Shown: piece by piece, positions 11,478 through 23,062 of the stretch
How positions within the stretch are numbered: position 1 is the first letter of the stretch
How the letters are laid out: each line of letters opens with the position of its first letter
Source: Punica granatum
Lineage: Eukaryota; Streptophyta; Magnoliopsida; Myrtales; Lythraceae
Direction: 5' to 3'
Assembly: GCF_007655135.1 (NCBI RefSeq)
Contig: NC_045127.1
Location: 13,587,001-13,651,000 of the forward strand
Length of the DNA stretch: 64,000 bases
Made by a program: the position numbers and the translations under genes
The notes under the pieces: model-generated
What the model was told of the DNA's origin: nothing
Database searches by the model: none
The model's input: only the letters and a program-made list of their open reading frames with translations

Positions 11478-13486
11478 CTAGGTTGTCTTGGTCTTCGGGG
11501 CCTTCTTCTTGAGGTGCCTTCTCGGCATTGAATTCTTCATCCCAATGAAGAAGAGCAGAGCGCCGAAAAATGCCATGCTCTGTGAATTGGGGAAAGGAAA
11601 AGGAAAACAGATTAGATGTCCAGTGAAACTAGAGGAAGACAAGAATCAACATCCCCAGAGAATCTGCACTTACCTGTGCAAAGTCGTTCAGGAGAATCTC
11701 GAACTTGGGCTTGGCAGGGTCATAGTTGTAGAAGTCGTAGAGGATCGGAGTTGTTATTGCCAATTGGAGAAGCTAAAACACACAACAAAAATCAGTCAGT
11801 TTTAATGTACCTCTCATAAATAACCTGTGAATAAGAAAGCTAAGAGGCTCACCAAGAGATAAGCTCCAAAAGAGCTACCAAATACGAACAAGAGACCCCC
11901 AAGACTTTCAGTGCGGTGATAGTCGCAATCACATGCCTAATCTGCATCCCGCAATTTACCCAAATCAGAAAATTAACAAGGCCATCTAATCATATAAGGC
12001 AAGAACAAAGAGCTGTAAAGAATTAAGAAGATTCAATAATCTTACATCAAGATCAGGGATCTCTATCCCGAGCTTGGAAGAAAGATGCAGCAGAGCGACT
12101 TTCAACTTAGGCTGCAGCTCCTTCGCGGCTGGACCACCATCAACACCAAATTCATTGTACCTGAGAGGATAATGTAAATGCTAAAGACTGAGAAGCTGTT
12201 TGATAATATCACCACTATGACCGGATTTCATAATCCATAAGGTTTCATTTGAAGAATCAAGAGCAATGTAAAGGATAATTTTCTTTCTGGGATAAGTGAA
12301 GGACCAGTTAAAAAGAGAAGTAGAGAACAAAGATGAGCAAAAGTTACAGAGGCAGGGCACAACATTAAGCAGCAAAGCTATCACCACGAAATGGGAAAGC
12401 AGTAAGAACTAACAGATGAGATATAAATTTCCCAAAGCTAAAAACCGAAGATGGTCCCTCTAAGTGACAAGATCATTCAAAACAATGGAAAAGACACGAA
12501 AGATTATCTCAATCAAGTATTAACTGTCTTTCCCTCGCATTAATTTTATTCTACATGAACAGTCACACATGTTTAAACGAACACAGATAGAAAACTTTTC
12601 CCAAAAAAATCTTCCAAAATTAGAGGGCGTCCGGGCAGTTCATCCTGAAATTAGGCCCACCGAAGTCACTTCGAACAATCCAGATTTTAAATCATAAAAG
12701 CTCCCCAAGTTGCCCTTTTCAAATACTCAATAATATCAACTTCCAATGCACTTGCCAATGCATTCACAATCTGGATATGAATCATCAACCACAAAAACAT
12801 TGTCCGTATCAGGAGTTTCATCTACAAGCAGTACCAGTGGTATCGATCGATCTACAGATGAAGTGTTCCCAAAAGATCGCCATTGATGATTAACCAATCA
12901 TTTCTCACATCATGCTCACATGGGCAGAAGAGATCTGGTAATAATTTGTCTCTTTTACATTCTTTTTTCTTTCCGAGATATGCAATAAAAGAAGCTCCAT
13001 TAATGACTGAACTAGGAACAGGATCCGGAGCACAATGAACAAGAACAATTAACTGCAGCCATGACAAACGATCTAAAATGTAACGCATTTTCTTCCACAA
13101 ACAGATCAATCTGACTAAACAGTAAACCTAAGTAGCATCACATTACAAGCTCCGAAACAAAACAGACGCCAACCCAAGAATTCCAAATCAGGCCCATCGA
13201 ACAACATTAGATCTAGAGCTGACAACTCAGGTCATACTGGGGACATGAACAAAAACCACCTCAAGTTCAAACTGGGCAACCCTAGCTAGATCTGCTAAAT
13301 TCAAGCGGCCATAGAAGAAGCTACGAGCAAGGCTTATTGAGCTAACATCGAGCAGAAAAAAATGGAAGAGAGAAGTTAAAAGGGTCGGATCTACGCGAAG
13401 AGGGAGAGAGAGAATTACGTCTGCCAAGCGGAGAGGAGGAAGAAAGAGGCGAAGAGAACCCTCCCGAGGAACGAGAAGAAGCCCAT
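11478..13486 (-). pseudogene. HR-like lesion-inducer family gene (HR_lesion, PF05514) with a 1-nt frameshift in exon 3
   Basis: Small multi-pass membrane protein of the HR_lesion/DoxX-like family, named for Nicotiana lesion inducers; its biochemical role is not established. Five exons on the minus strand: 13,486-13,419, 12,160-12,046, 11,941-11,853, 11,772-11,674 and 11,579-11,478, all with GT-AG introns. The start reads MGFFSFLGRVLFASFFLLSAW, the usual N-terminus, and the end is a lysine-rich tail (KKKAPKTKTT). Exon 3 is 89 nt where the paralog at 16.4-18.3 kb has 90: a run of five Gs stands where the frame needs six, turning LGGLLFVFGSS out of frame and reaching a stop in exon 4. Without that single base the protein would be 157 residues and otherwise intact, so either a very recent null allele or a homopolymer sequencing error. 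The first intron is long (1.26 kb), as in the paralog. Confidence 0.85.
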
Positions 13487-13635
13487 CTCTGTCTCCCTCG
13501 TCTTCACCGGTTTCTCGCAGAACAGACGACCAGACAGAGAGCGAGCGAGCGAGCGAGAGACTTGCAGAGGATCTCGAGACTTGCAGAGGATCTCGGTCTC
13601 CAGTCGTCTCTCTTCGGTCGTCTTCTTCAAGCGAA

Positions 13636-13636
13636 C

Positions 13637-13672
<36 letters not shown>
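13636..13672 (-). promoter_or_regulatory. (CT)n tract in the leader of the HR_lesion gene copy
   Basis: A GA/CT dinucleotide run about 150-185 nt upstream of the start codon, CT-rich on the coding strand. The intact paralog has a similar tract in its leader. Such GAGA tracts are known binding sites of plant BBR/BPC factors; a function here is inferred. Confidence 0.4.
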
Positions 13673-13674
<2 letters not shown>

Positions 13675-13699
13675 CAGAGAGGGTTTCTTTGTTCAATGA

Positions 13700-16360
13700 C
13701 TGTTCAAATATATATTATTTATTTTAAAAAAGAAAAGGTAAAAGAAAATAAATAAATCCATGGAGTGAAAGTACAGAATAAAATTTAAAATTTGTACCAT
13801 AAGAGACCCCATGCCAAATTTGAACATTTTAGGTCTAACGAGGATCACAACAATGGTAGGTGCCATTGTTGCCTACATTTCATCTCTGCGTGCAACTAGG
13901 ATCTAAAAATTTCGGGTCTCGGTGGATCCGATGCAGAAGTTCCGGTAAGTTTTAGTACAACTTATATTACCTTTAAAGCATGAGCATGTGTTCTAGCACA
14001 AGATCTTGATATTTCGTAATCGTATTTCAATATGCGCCTCAGGTGACATGTGTTTTACACATAACATCTGCACTGTGCTACCGATTAGATCGATTTGATA
14101 GAGTCTGTCTCAATTAACTTTCACAAGGTTACTATTATGGAGCGAGAAAATCTTACAATGTTAGGTACAAGGGGATCTGATTTTAAATTCTTTGAACCCA
14201 TCAAATTATCATGTTGTCTAAAATAGAACATTTTATCAAAAAAGATTACTGATAATTTGAATGTCCAAATAATTCATTTTTTTACTGAACTCGTAATATA
14301 CTTTCTAAGTGGGAGGTGACTATCTAAATTACCAACAAAATTACCAATAACATAACATTATCGGTCCATACCAAATATGATAATGTACATTACAATAATT
14401 TTAAATATGAGAATTCATTTTAATGGAATCTAAATTATCAGTAATTTCAAATGATAAAATAATGCACCAAACGTCACCTAAAGTGCCTTACTCTATAATG
14501 ATTTGGCAATAAAAAAACTAATGAAATTACTATGAAAGATAATATTTATGAAAATTGATCATGTGATTAGCACCCATTTACTTATTTATTTTAATCTAGT
14601 TAGTGTTTTTTCACATCAAGTCACGTGAAAACTATATAAGATTGTCAAAAAATCTCTATTTATAGAGGGAGTTAGAAAAATTTAGATGTGATTATTGAGA
14701 GAAGGATCATTAAAAAGGATTTGGATGGACATCATCTAATCATCTAACTTGGAATAATAATGGCCGTTCGACAGAAAAGCTTTCATCAAGAAAAAGAAAA
14801 AGACAGAAAAGCTAATTTACAGGGGGCTCAGGTGGTGGTTTTGGACTTCAAAATCACATTAATAAGATATTATAATGAGTTGATTCAAGCGTTTTGAAAC
14901 TTATTTTTCTTTTAAATAAGATTTTGGATTCGAGTTTTGTGAATAAAAAAAATTATTGATTTGAGTTTTACTCTTTAGTGGGCAAATTCTCCTTGATTGG
15001 ATTACTTAGCTTCCGTTGGACTTTCGGATTACTAAGGTTGACACCATAAAAAATATTAAGAATTTTGACAATCAGTAAAATAATGACCATCCCCAATAAA
15101 CATACCATAAAAGTATTTCAATTTTCATCTATACCAATTATATATAACAATCAATTAATTCGCATGTTTAAGCAACATCGGCCACATAATCTGAATTACA
15201 AATAATTCTTTTCCTTACCTGCGGATATATATAAATAAAAAATAGTAGTGGCAAATATAATTTTGCTAAAAAAAGAAAAGGGAAATAGAATTAAAAAAAT
15301 AGTATATAATACGAAAATTAATACGAAGTAATTCAATTCCTAACGATTTAGGCACTTTATTATTAGGTGATTTTGTTGAGGCAATCATGCCCCATTTATT
15401 TGTTCTTTAATTTCTTGGGTGTTAGCCCCGTTTCTTTACCAAAAAGTTATAACTAAGTAAAACGATTTCCTCCTTAACAACAACGGATGCAGACGAGTAT
15501 TTTTAAAGTAAAGATTGTTGATTGTCGAGATCTGCTACCAAACAATTTGAATAATTAAGTGGAGAATAAACTTCAAACCTGGGGGCTTTACATCTTTTCT
15601 TCAATTTTATATTGCTCTTATTTTTTTAATTATTAAAAATTGAGGAAAAAATAAGGGAAAATGTGGGGAAAAAAGACTCATAATGTTCCGTTTTGCCAGC
15701 CATGGTTGAATAACGAGGTTTCAAATGGGAACATGCACTCACTGCCAAACTATTGCTACCTTTTTCCTTCTTCTTTTTCTTTTTAAATATTCAATTGACT
15801 TGAATTTTGAAAACTGTGAGTACAAGTAAATCCTTAAAAAAAAATGATTTCGTAAATACTTAAAAAGAAAAACAACTTTTCTTTAATATGCACTACCTGA
15901 CATTCGAAAATTTAATATGCCCTCATTAACTTGAAATTGAGCTGAGCGACTTATTAAGAGATAAATTTCCCCCGGATGAATTTTCTTTATTCATGAGATT
16001 CGTATCGAAGGGCTTATTTTAAAGGGAACAAGCAAATGACAACTTTTTAACCATGGAAGAACTTGTCAACATTTTATGAAAAAAATTGAGGTGGGAAGAA
16101 AGTGAAATGTGAAACGGAGTAGAATCCAAACAAATGGCAATTAATTCCAAGAACAAAAAGTCATCCATGACATGACAAAATCGAAACCTATGAAAATTAT
16201 ACCCTCTAATCCTACCGAAAGATGAATATGACAGAGAATTCTTGAATCATTAGCTCTCGACAATGTTCACGGTATAATTTGATCGATGGGCCTGACAATT
16301 CCAAGAAAAAGCCGAATCAATAATCCAAATTTCTCAACAGGCTTCCATCGGTATTATTCT
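13700..16360. other. 2.6-kb AT-rich intergenic region
   Basis: No gene recognised. A segment at about 14,308-14,385 (containing 'ggtgactatctaaattacca' and 'tccataccaaa') recurs at 18,659-18,732, upstream of the paralogous gene. It is either a small repeat element or part of the original duplication of the gene pair. Confidence 0.5.
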
Positions 16361-16367
16361 GCAGTAT

Positions 16368-18309
16368 CTAAACTGTTTTCGATTTGGGGGCCTTCTTCTT
16401 GACTTGCCTCTTTGGAAGTGCACCCTTCATTCCGATGAAGAAGAGCAGTGCACCGAAAAGTGCCATGTTCTGCGGCAAAGGAATGCTTGTTATTGCTGAT
16501 TAACGCAACAACGCAACGGAATGGGGCTGAAGTAACATGAAGGAATCAAGGGTGAGAACCGGTGTTCGAGCAAACCTGGGCAAACTCATTCAGGAGAATC
16601 TCGAATTTGGGCCTGCTGGGATCGTAGTTGTAGAAGTCGTAGAGGATCGGGGTTGTGAATGCCAATTGGAGAAGCTAAAACACAGACCAAACAGATTAGT
16701 CTTGCTGTCAAACTTCTTATAAGGCAACAACAGAACAGAAAGAATTTTGAGGAAAGCCTCACCAGGAGATAAGCCCCAAATGAGCTACCGAGGATGAATA
16801 GAAAGCCTCCAATTCCTTTCATGAAAGTGATCCCAGTAACGACTTGCTTAACCTGTGACAAATGACCGAGTCACGAGCCAGATTATATATACCTACTCTG
16901 CAATCAAACGTGAAACAATATGGAAAAATAAAAGGAGAAAACAACCGTAAGTGCAGCAGTTTCAAAAACAGAAACAAACTGAAAGGCTAAAGAGATTACA
17001 TCAACATCAGGGATCTTTTTGCCAAGAAGATCAGACAGGTGTTTCGAGACAACGACCAACTTAGGACGTAACTCCTTAGCCGCGTGACCCCCATCAGCTG
17101 AAAGTTCATTGAACCTAATAACCGAGATTACCAATAAAGCAATGATCACTCAAATTGGCCATGCGAGACATAAATATAAAGGTTAACAAAGGGTGAAAAG
17201 GCAAAGAAAGCAAGGGTTGGTATCTTACTATAACTAATAGGAAAGTCGTTTCTGGGCAATGAATAAATGATTCTAGTGAAACGATATCTGATGACCGATC
17301 TACATAAGGAGATCTATCATGATCATGCAACATGAGACATGCAATTGGCTTGAAATGAGCTTTCTCACCATGCCCCATCACAAATATTGAAAAATGAAAA
17401 GGAATCTGTTATTAATAAATTCTAAACCATATTCCATCATCTAACAAGCTTAAACAAGCTGAGCTTTCCTGTAACACAACTCAGTATGCCAGAACTCCGG
17501 GACAATTAATTGTCCTCCATTGACAATGGTGAGTACCGAATCGCCAATGCCACCTCATATTTTGTTATTTTATCGATCTAAACAGACAATCCATTCAATT
17601 GGGTTATAATGGCAATGAAATGGTCGATTAAATGTCTTGTATAAGCAGAAGACTAAATTCGTTAAGATCAGTCTCTCCTGCATTCCCTCTTTCAAACTTG
17701 AAAATCAGGATCCCAAAGCAATGAGCAATCTCATGTCATATTAGGAACTCGGAAACACTTGACAACCCTCAAAAGATACGTATCTACACTTCTCCATTAT
17801 AACGCTGAATGAGATAACCTTAATGAAACACAAGAATTTCTAAACTCTGTCAACAAGAACACTAACAAAGACTCCCCAGGCACCAAATGCCAATGATAAT
17901 TCGAACATTAAGGAGCGTAATATTCCAAACCGTTGTTGCATAACGGTATGATAAATTCTTCAACCTAAGATACTAAAAAAGTCCAAGTCTTTGGCTTTGC
18001 CCATAGCTATAAACTACCAGAGAACTGAGGAAAGCTGTAAATTATATCTCGAAAACGAGAAGCCAATGAGAACCCGTGAGAGCATAGTCGAGAAAGATTC
18101 GATTTTTATCGTGCCCACGATGTCAAGACATCCAAACATGAGCAAAAATATGGATCACTGATCCAAGGAAGCCACTTTGAAGAAGCCCAGAATCAAGTGA
18201 CGTGGGATCTGGGGAGAGAGAGCGAGAGAGAGAGAACTTACATCTGCCAGGCGGAGAGGATGAAGAAGGAGGCTAAGAGGAGTCTTCCAAAGAAGGAAAA
18301 GAAACCCAT
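16368..18309 (-). CDS. HR-like lesion-inducer family protein (HR_lesion, PF05514), intact
   Basis: Intact paralog of the gene at 11,478-13,486, same strand, same five-exon layout: 18,309-18,242, 17,114-17,000, 16,852-16,763, 16,674-16,576 and 16,469-16,368 (68, 115, 90, 99 and 102 nt). The product is 157 residues, normal for the family. Features in order: N-terminal hydrophobic helix in MGFFSFFGRLLLASFFILSAW; a polar loop with ADGGHAAKEL; hydrophobic GIGGFLFILGSSFGAYLL; the signature TTPILYDFYNYD; a last hydrophobic helix ALFGALLFFIGMK; and a basic tail KKKAPKSKTV. About four membrane segments suggest an internal-membrane protein. The family is tied to cell-death-like lesions when overexpressed, but its normal role is unclear. 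The leader is a CT-rich tract, as in the neighbour. The pair arose by tandem duplication. Confidence 0.9.
18202..18236 (-). repeat. (GA/CT)n tract in intron 1 near the splice donor
   Basis: GA-rich run immediately downstream (on the minus strand) of the exon 1 donor at 18,241. Confidence 0.7.
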
Positions 18310-18333
18310 AATTCTTGTTTCCCCGCTTTCTCC

Positions 18334-18356
18334 GAGAGAGAGAGAGAGAGAGAGAA
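18334..18356 (-). promoter_or_regulatory. (CT)n leader tract of the intact HR_lesion gene
   Basis: About 22 bp of perfect GA/CT repeat lying 25-47 nt upstream of the start codon, followed by a further CT-rich leader to 18,420. It resembles the tract upstream of the broken paralog. Possible BBR/BPC binding site; inferred. Confidence 0.4.
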
Positions 18357-18658
18357 GCAGCGAAGGTAGAGAGGAGGAGAGGAGAAAGGGAAGAGAAGGG
18401 GAGAGAGCAGAACAGAGGAGACCGTCTGGTCTGTTTCCATTTACTAATAAAGTCAGCGGTGTAGTATTTGTCAACTACAGGTGGAACTTTTTTATTTTGT
18501 TTCAATTTTTTGCTTATTTGACCATATAATAGCCATTAAAAAGGCTTTTGGCATGAGATAATCTGCGCTGATTTTAAAAAATCTCTAATCCCATTACATT
18601 ACTATATTTAGCTGAAGCAAATTATTGGTAATTCCACTCAGCTAATTATATCCAATAG

Positions 18659-18732
18659 AGGTGACTACTTAGATTACCAGCACAGTTACCATAATTTAAC
18701 ACAATATCAATCCATACCAAACATGATAATAG
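18659..18732. repeat. Second copy of the 14.3-kb repeat segment
   Basis: 'ggtgactacttagattacca' and 'tccataccaaacatgataat' match 14,308-14,385 with small changes. Both lie upstream of an HR_lesion paralog. Confidence 0.6.
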
Positions 18733-20046
18733 ATACTTTTGTTTTGGGTGGGGTTTGGAGGAATATGAAAAAGGGCGGTGAAAAGACTCGAGCCCATTTG
18801 GGTCAACTCGGGCCAGATTAGATCCGACTCTAGAGTCTAGGACCTGTGCTCGACTTGGCTCGCTTCAAGCCCGATGGTTGTCGTGGCGAGTCAAGTCAGG
18901 CAGTTGGACACTCATGGACAATACAACCACACAAGCTCCGGTTCCCACAGGATGAATGTATGGTGTATTAAATAGTTCAACCTTTCACCTGCTTGGATTA
19001 GCTGATCTGTAACTAATTATCTTTGTGTTTTTATACTTCGGATCTTATGAACTTGGAAATTTCGTAAATTGGCGAGATATTAGAACTCACAAACTCCTCT
19101 TTTGCCCCTACAAATCGGATCAAACATTTAAAGATGGGGCTGGCGGAGTCAAGTTTTTACGTCTTCCGTGTTTTCTATCTAATAAGAAGAATACAACATT
19201 GCTCAACGAATCTCACCATATTCAGTAATTGTTGGTCTATATTAGTTTTCACAATTTTTTTGGTCTATATTAGTTATCACAATTTGTTCACTCTAGGTTG
19301 CTATTGCCATATCATAATTTCCTAGTTAAGGAATGTAAATCTTGGTTTGGAAAGTAGTCACCTCACCTAATGTTGGTAGCGCCATTGGCAATTTGCAACG
19401 GTGAAATTGACAGCACGAGGTATAGAACATATATTATTATAAACCGAAAAATTGGTGGGTCAGATGTTTTCAATTTCAACCCATTTTATTTGTTTATTTA
19501 AATAACAACAGCAGCAACAACAACAATAATAACAACAACAATAATAATAGTAAATCTACCAAATTAAGCCTATGAAAGGACAATATATTATTGGATTGCC
19601 ACATTATTGGATGCTATCTCGGGGGGAGATTAATTTGGCTCATGACGTATGTCTAAAGGTAAAGTATGTTAAAACTCATAAATAGTAAATTCGAAAAAGT
19701 TAACCTATGTACAATTCTCGCAAAAATAAAAATAAAAAAGTTTCTGATCCCGAATAAATACAGGTTAAAAGCAATCTTAAAAATAAGAAAAAAAAATATC
19801 CACATTGAAAATGGCGCAACAAACCAAATCAGGGACGAGAAGTCATGGTCGAAGTACAAGAAAAAAATTGGTTCGGGAAATGATACTCTTAAAGAATAGA
19901 TTATGTGATCTACCACAATGGTTTGGAAAAAGCACATAGTGAGACATTAGCGAAAACTTTTCTTAATAGTGCACAACACAATTTACCACTGCTAACTGTA
20001 ATAGATGGCAAAATGAGACTGTGATATAGTTCAGTATACTAGTATC
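18733..20046. other. Intergenic, no gene seen
   Basis: Contains an AAC/AAT-rich microsatellite at about 19,500-19,552. No splice-consistent coding region was found. Confidence 0.5.
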
Positions 20047-20249
20047 TATAATACGAAATTTATCCAGTCCCGGATTGGACGGGTCCGGGACTGGATTTCC
20101 ATCATTAAGACGAGCGGAGCTCATCTTGGCTCATTTGAGCAGTCAATTAAGGCAGCCGGTGTAACCAGTTGCCTACCTTTTTTATTATTGAAAAGCGAAA
20201 ATCACAAAAAAAAAAAAGACGATGAACAGTGAACTTGAGAGGGGAGGTG

Positions 20250-20524
20250 GGAGCCCGATGCCGTCACCGGCATCCACCCCCAAGGCGAGATCACTAGTGA
20301 CCTCAGACGTCGCCGACAGAGAGAGAGTGGGGGGAGATCCCGAGCTCTCTCGGCCCGGCGCCGGCCGCGCCTCGCATACGTCGTTGGTGACCTCGCTTGG
20401 GAGGTGTGGCCAGCGTCGGATCGAAAGAGCTCGGGATCTCCCCCCACTCTCTCTTTGTCGGCGATGTTTGAGGTCACCAGTGATCTCGCCTTGGGGGTGG
20501 ATGTCGGCAATGGCGTCGGGCTCC
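20250..20524. repeat. Long inverted repeat, arms about 103 bp
   Basis: The left arm 20,250-20,352 and right arm 20,420-20,524 are reverse complements with few mismatches; for example GGGAGATCCCGAGCTC on the left pairs with GAGCTCGGGATCTCCC on the right. The spacer is 67 bp. The block is GC-rich inside AT-rich surroundings. Transcripts would fold into a long hairpin. Open frames crossing it reflect base composition, not a gene. Confidence 0.85.
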
Positions 20525-21083
20525 TGGGATGGGAGAACCCTGTCTCCTCCCCTTCGCATTTTTAGATATCTCGATCTGTTCTTTTTATTTTTGATTTTTT
20601 ATATTTTATCAATAATATAAAATAGAGATGGCAAAAAGTTAATATAAAATATATAATTAATACACAATTAAAATATTTATTAAAATAATTACAAGTTACT
20701 TAATAAATAATTATTTAAAACTATTCAACACATAAATAAGTGATTTTTAAAGAACATATTTATTTAATTATTTGGGTGAATAATATAGAATAAATAGGAT
20801 ATTAATATTATAACTAAAATATTTTAAAAATAATTTTATAAAATACTAATACTAATATTTCAATATTAAATAAAAATAAATAAATAAATAAATATTATTA
20901 TTCTATTTTTAAATTGATTTGAAAATAATTTAATTTGTGTTTTAACAATTACAAAAAATAAATAACAAAATAATATGACTAGTTGAACTTAATCATCATT
21001 ATTTGTAATATTTTTACTTATTTCATAATAACTAATTATTATATGTAGTGATAACTTTAGATTATCTTGTGGTAACTGTTCAA

Positions 21084-22083
21084 ATTATAACTAGATATAC
21101 TGAAATTACCACAAATTATACTTAAGTTGTCACACGTAGTGATAAGTTGCAACTCAGTATGATAACTTTAATATAATTAGTTGTAACCCCACTATATTTA
21201 GTGATAATTTAAGATGTTATAGCGAATTCTCCATTAGTTATCATAATTTGTGAAAATTTCTATAAATTTTGTGATAGCCTCCAAGTTATCACTAAATATA
21301 CTGAGGTTATCACAAATTACAATGAGATTATCACACGTAGTGATGAGTTACAACTGGGTATGATAATCTCAATATAACTTGTGATAACCTCAATTTATTT
21401 TTAAAGATGACTTGTGAAGTTATCATAAATTTTTCCTTAGTTATCATAAATTTTGATAAGCTCAATACATTTTATGATAACTTTTAAGTTATCACTAAAT
21501 ATACTAAGGTCATCACAAATTATACTGATGTTATCACATGCGGTGATAAGTTATCCCTCCACGTGATAACCTCAGTATAATTTATGATGATCTCTGTATA
21601 CTTAGTGATAACATGTGAAGTTACCACAAATTCTTCTTCGTATATCATAAATTGTGATAACCTTAATACATTTTATGATAACCCCTAAGTTATCACTATA
21701 TATACTGAGGTTATCAGATATTATACTGAAGTTGTCATAAGTAATGATAACTTGCCACTACGTGTGACAACTTTCAGTACAATTTGTGATAACCTTAGTA
21801 TATTTAGTGATATCTTGTGAAGTTATCACAAATTCTTCCATAGTTATCATAAATATTGAAAACCCTGATTTATTTTATGATATCTTCCAAGTTACCACTA
21901 AATAGACTGAGATTATCATAAATTATATTGAGGTTATCACACGGAATAATAAGTTATCACTTCATGTGATAAACTTAATATAATTTGTGATAACCAATGT
22001 ATATTTAGTGATAACTTGTAATGTATCGAAAATTGACCATCAGTTATCATAAATTGTGATAATCTTGATACATTTTGTGATAA
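21084..22083. repeat. Array of five ~200-bp AT-rich repeats, each internally palindromic
   Basis: The anchor 'aagttatcactaaatatact' or close variants recurs at about 21,084, 21,283, 21,486, 21,687 and 21,889, spacing 199-203 bp. Inside each unit, GTTATCAC-type words are followed by their reverse complements GTGATAAC, so each unit can fold on itself. Copies are visibly diverged. Confidence 0.85.
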
Positions 22084-22354
22084 CTTGATGATAATATTGG
22101 AATATTTACATATTTTAATAATGAACCCCTCTTTTATAATTTTTGTAATTTTATTTATTGAATATATGAACATATTTTTTCTAATATGTCCATATATTTT
22201 TTTTACAATTTATTATTAATATAAGAAAGAAAAAGGTCAAAAAGAAGAAGAAGAAGAAAATGGGGGATTTTATCTGTTGGAATTGGCAAAACTGGCCCCC
22301 CTAATTCTCTCTCCTCCCAGGACCTGTCCAAGGACTGGACAGAATAAGCTCCCT

Positions 22355-22806
22355 TATAATACATAATATAAGTAGTAGAATTGGTATATTAAATGTGAAT
22401 TGAGTATATTAATATAAATTATTAGTTTTATTTTTATGAAGTTAACCAATTCTTTTTTTTTTCTCCAGGAAAAGTTTCATCATTGAAAAATCTTGATTTT
22501 TTTATAAACGAGTAAATATAATTATTGTTATAGTAGTTCGCACTCTAAAACATTTTAAGGAGATCTACCAAAACAAAATATTTTATAGAGATGTTTTGTA
22601 TTGGTTTTTTGCCCTTCTTAATATTATGACAGTTTAATTATATATATAGTTTTTAAATCGATAATGTAATAATGAATAAGTTTGTATGGATTATAATTTA
22701 TTTGATTTCATAGTTTATTGCTGAAAATTTAAAATATTAATAATTTTTTCTTATCTAATTTACATATGAAAAATTATTTGAACATCCACTAAAATTTTCA
22801 TTATAA

Positions 22807-22841
<35 letters not shown>

Positions 22842-22879
22842 ATATTTATCATGGTACTTATTTGAAATTAAGATTTGAG
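22355..22879. other. AT-rich spacer with (TATC)n microsatellite
   Basis: About nine TATC units lie at 22,806-22,841. Nothing else was recognised. Confidence 0.7.
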
Positions 22880-23062
22880 ATTATGAGCCAGTATCAGAGG
22901 AATTTTGATAATGCAGACAAATCAAGGAATTTCTCTGTGTTTGCGACTTCTTGAGTATAGTCACCAACATTGAAAGCACTAGTCGGGTCATCAATAAGGG
23001 CATGATCCATTGAAGTTGATAATATCAATGGTATTTCCTCATTGAGAACATCATTCACCATG
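22880..23062 (-). repeat. Inverted copy of the dioxygenase-cluster upstream segment
   Basis: The reverse complement matches 39,828-40,000 and 60,820-60,970 in order: 'caatggatca', 'gcc' + 'gactagtgc', 'tactcaagaag', 'aaattccttgat', 'tctgcatt', 'ggctcataat'. It also carries a 55-codon open frame beginning MVNDVLNEE that ends within the segment. No function is claimed. Confidence 0.6.

Larger units (their letters stand above)
20055..22354. mobile_element. Candidate DNA element with GC-rich hairpin and palindromic repeat array
   Basis: The ends carry related inverted sequence: TTATCCAGTCC with TTGGACGGGTCC near 20,060-20,090, and the reverse complement of 22,300-22,350 gives CTGTCCAGTCC with TTGGACAGGTCC. 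Both ends abut the 8-bp direct repeat TATAATAC (20,047-20,054 and 22,355-22,362). Inverted ends plus an 8-9 bp duplication would suit a Mutator-type or hAT-type nonautonomous element. No transposase was found. An 8-bp match in AT-rich DNA is weak evidence alone, so the element call is tentative. Confidence 0.45.

Noticed and set aside
20185..20620. Three overlapping frames of 100-130 codons
   Set aside because: They cross the long inverted repeat, where symmetry and GC content create open frames on both strands.
21084..22083. CRISPR-like array
   Set aside because: Plant nuclear DNA; repeats are 200 bp and contiguous without spacers.
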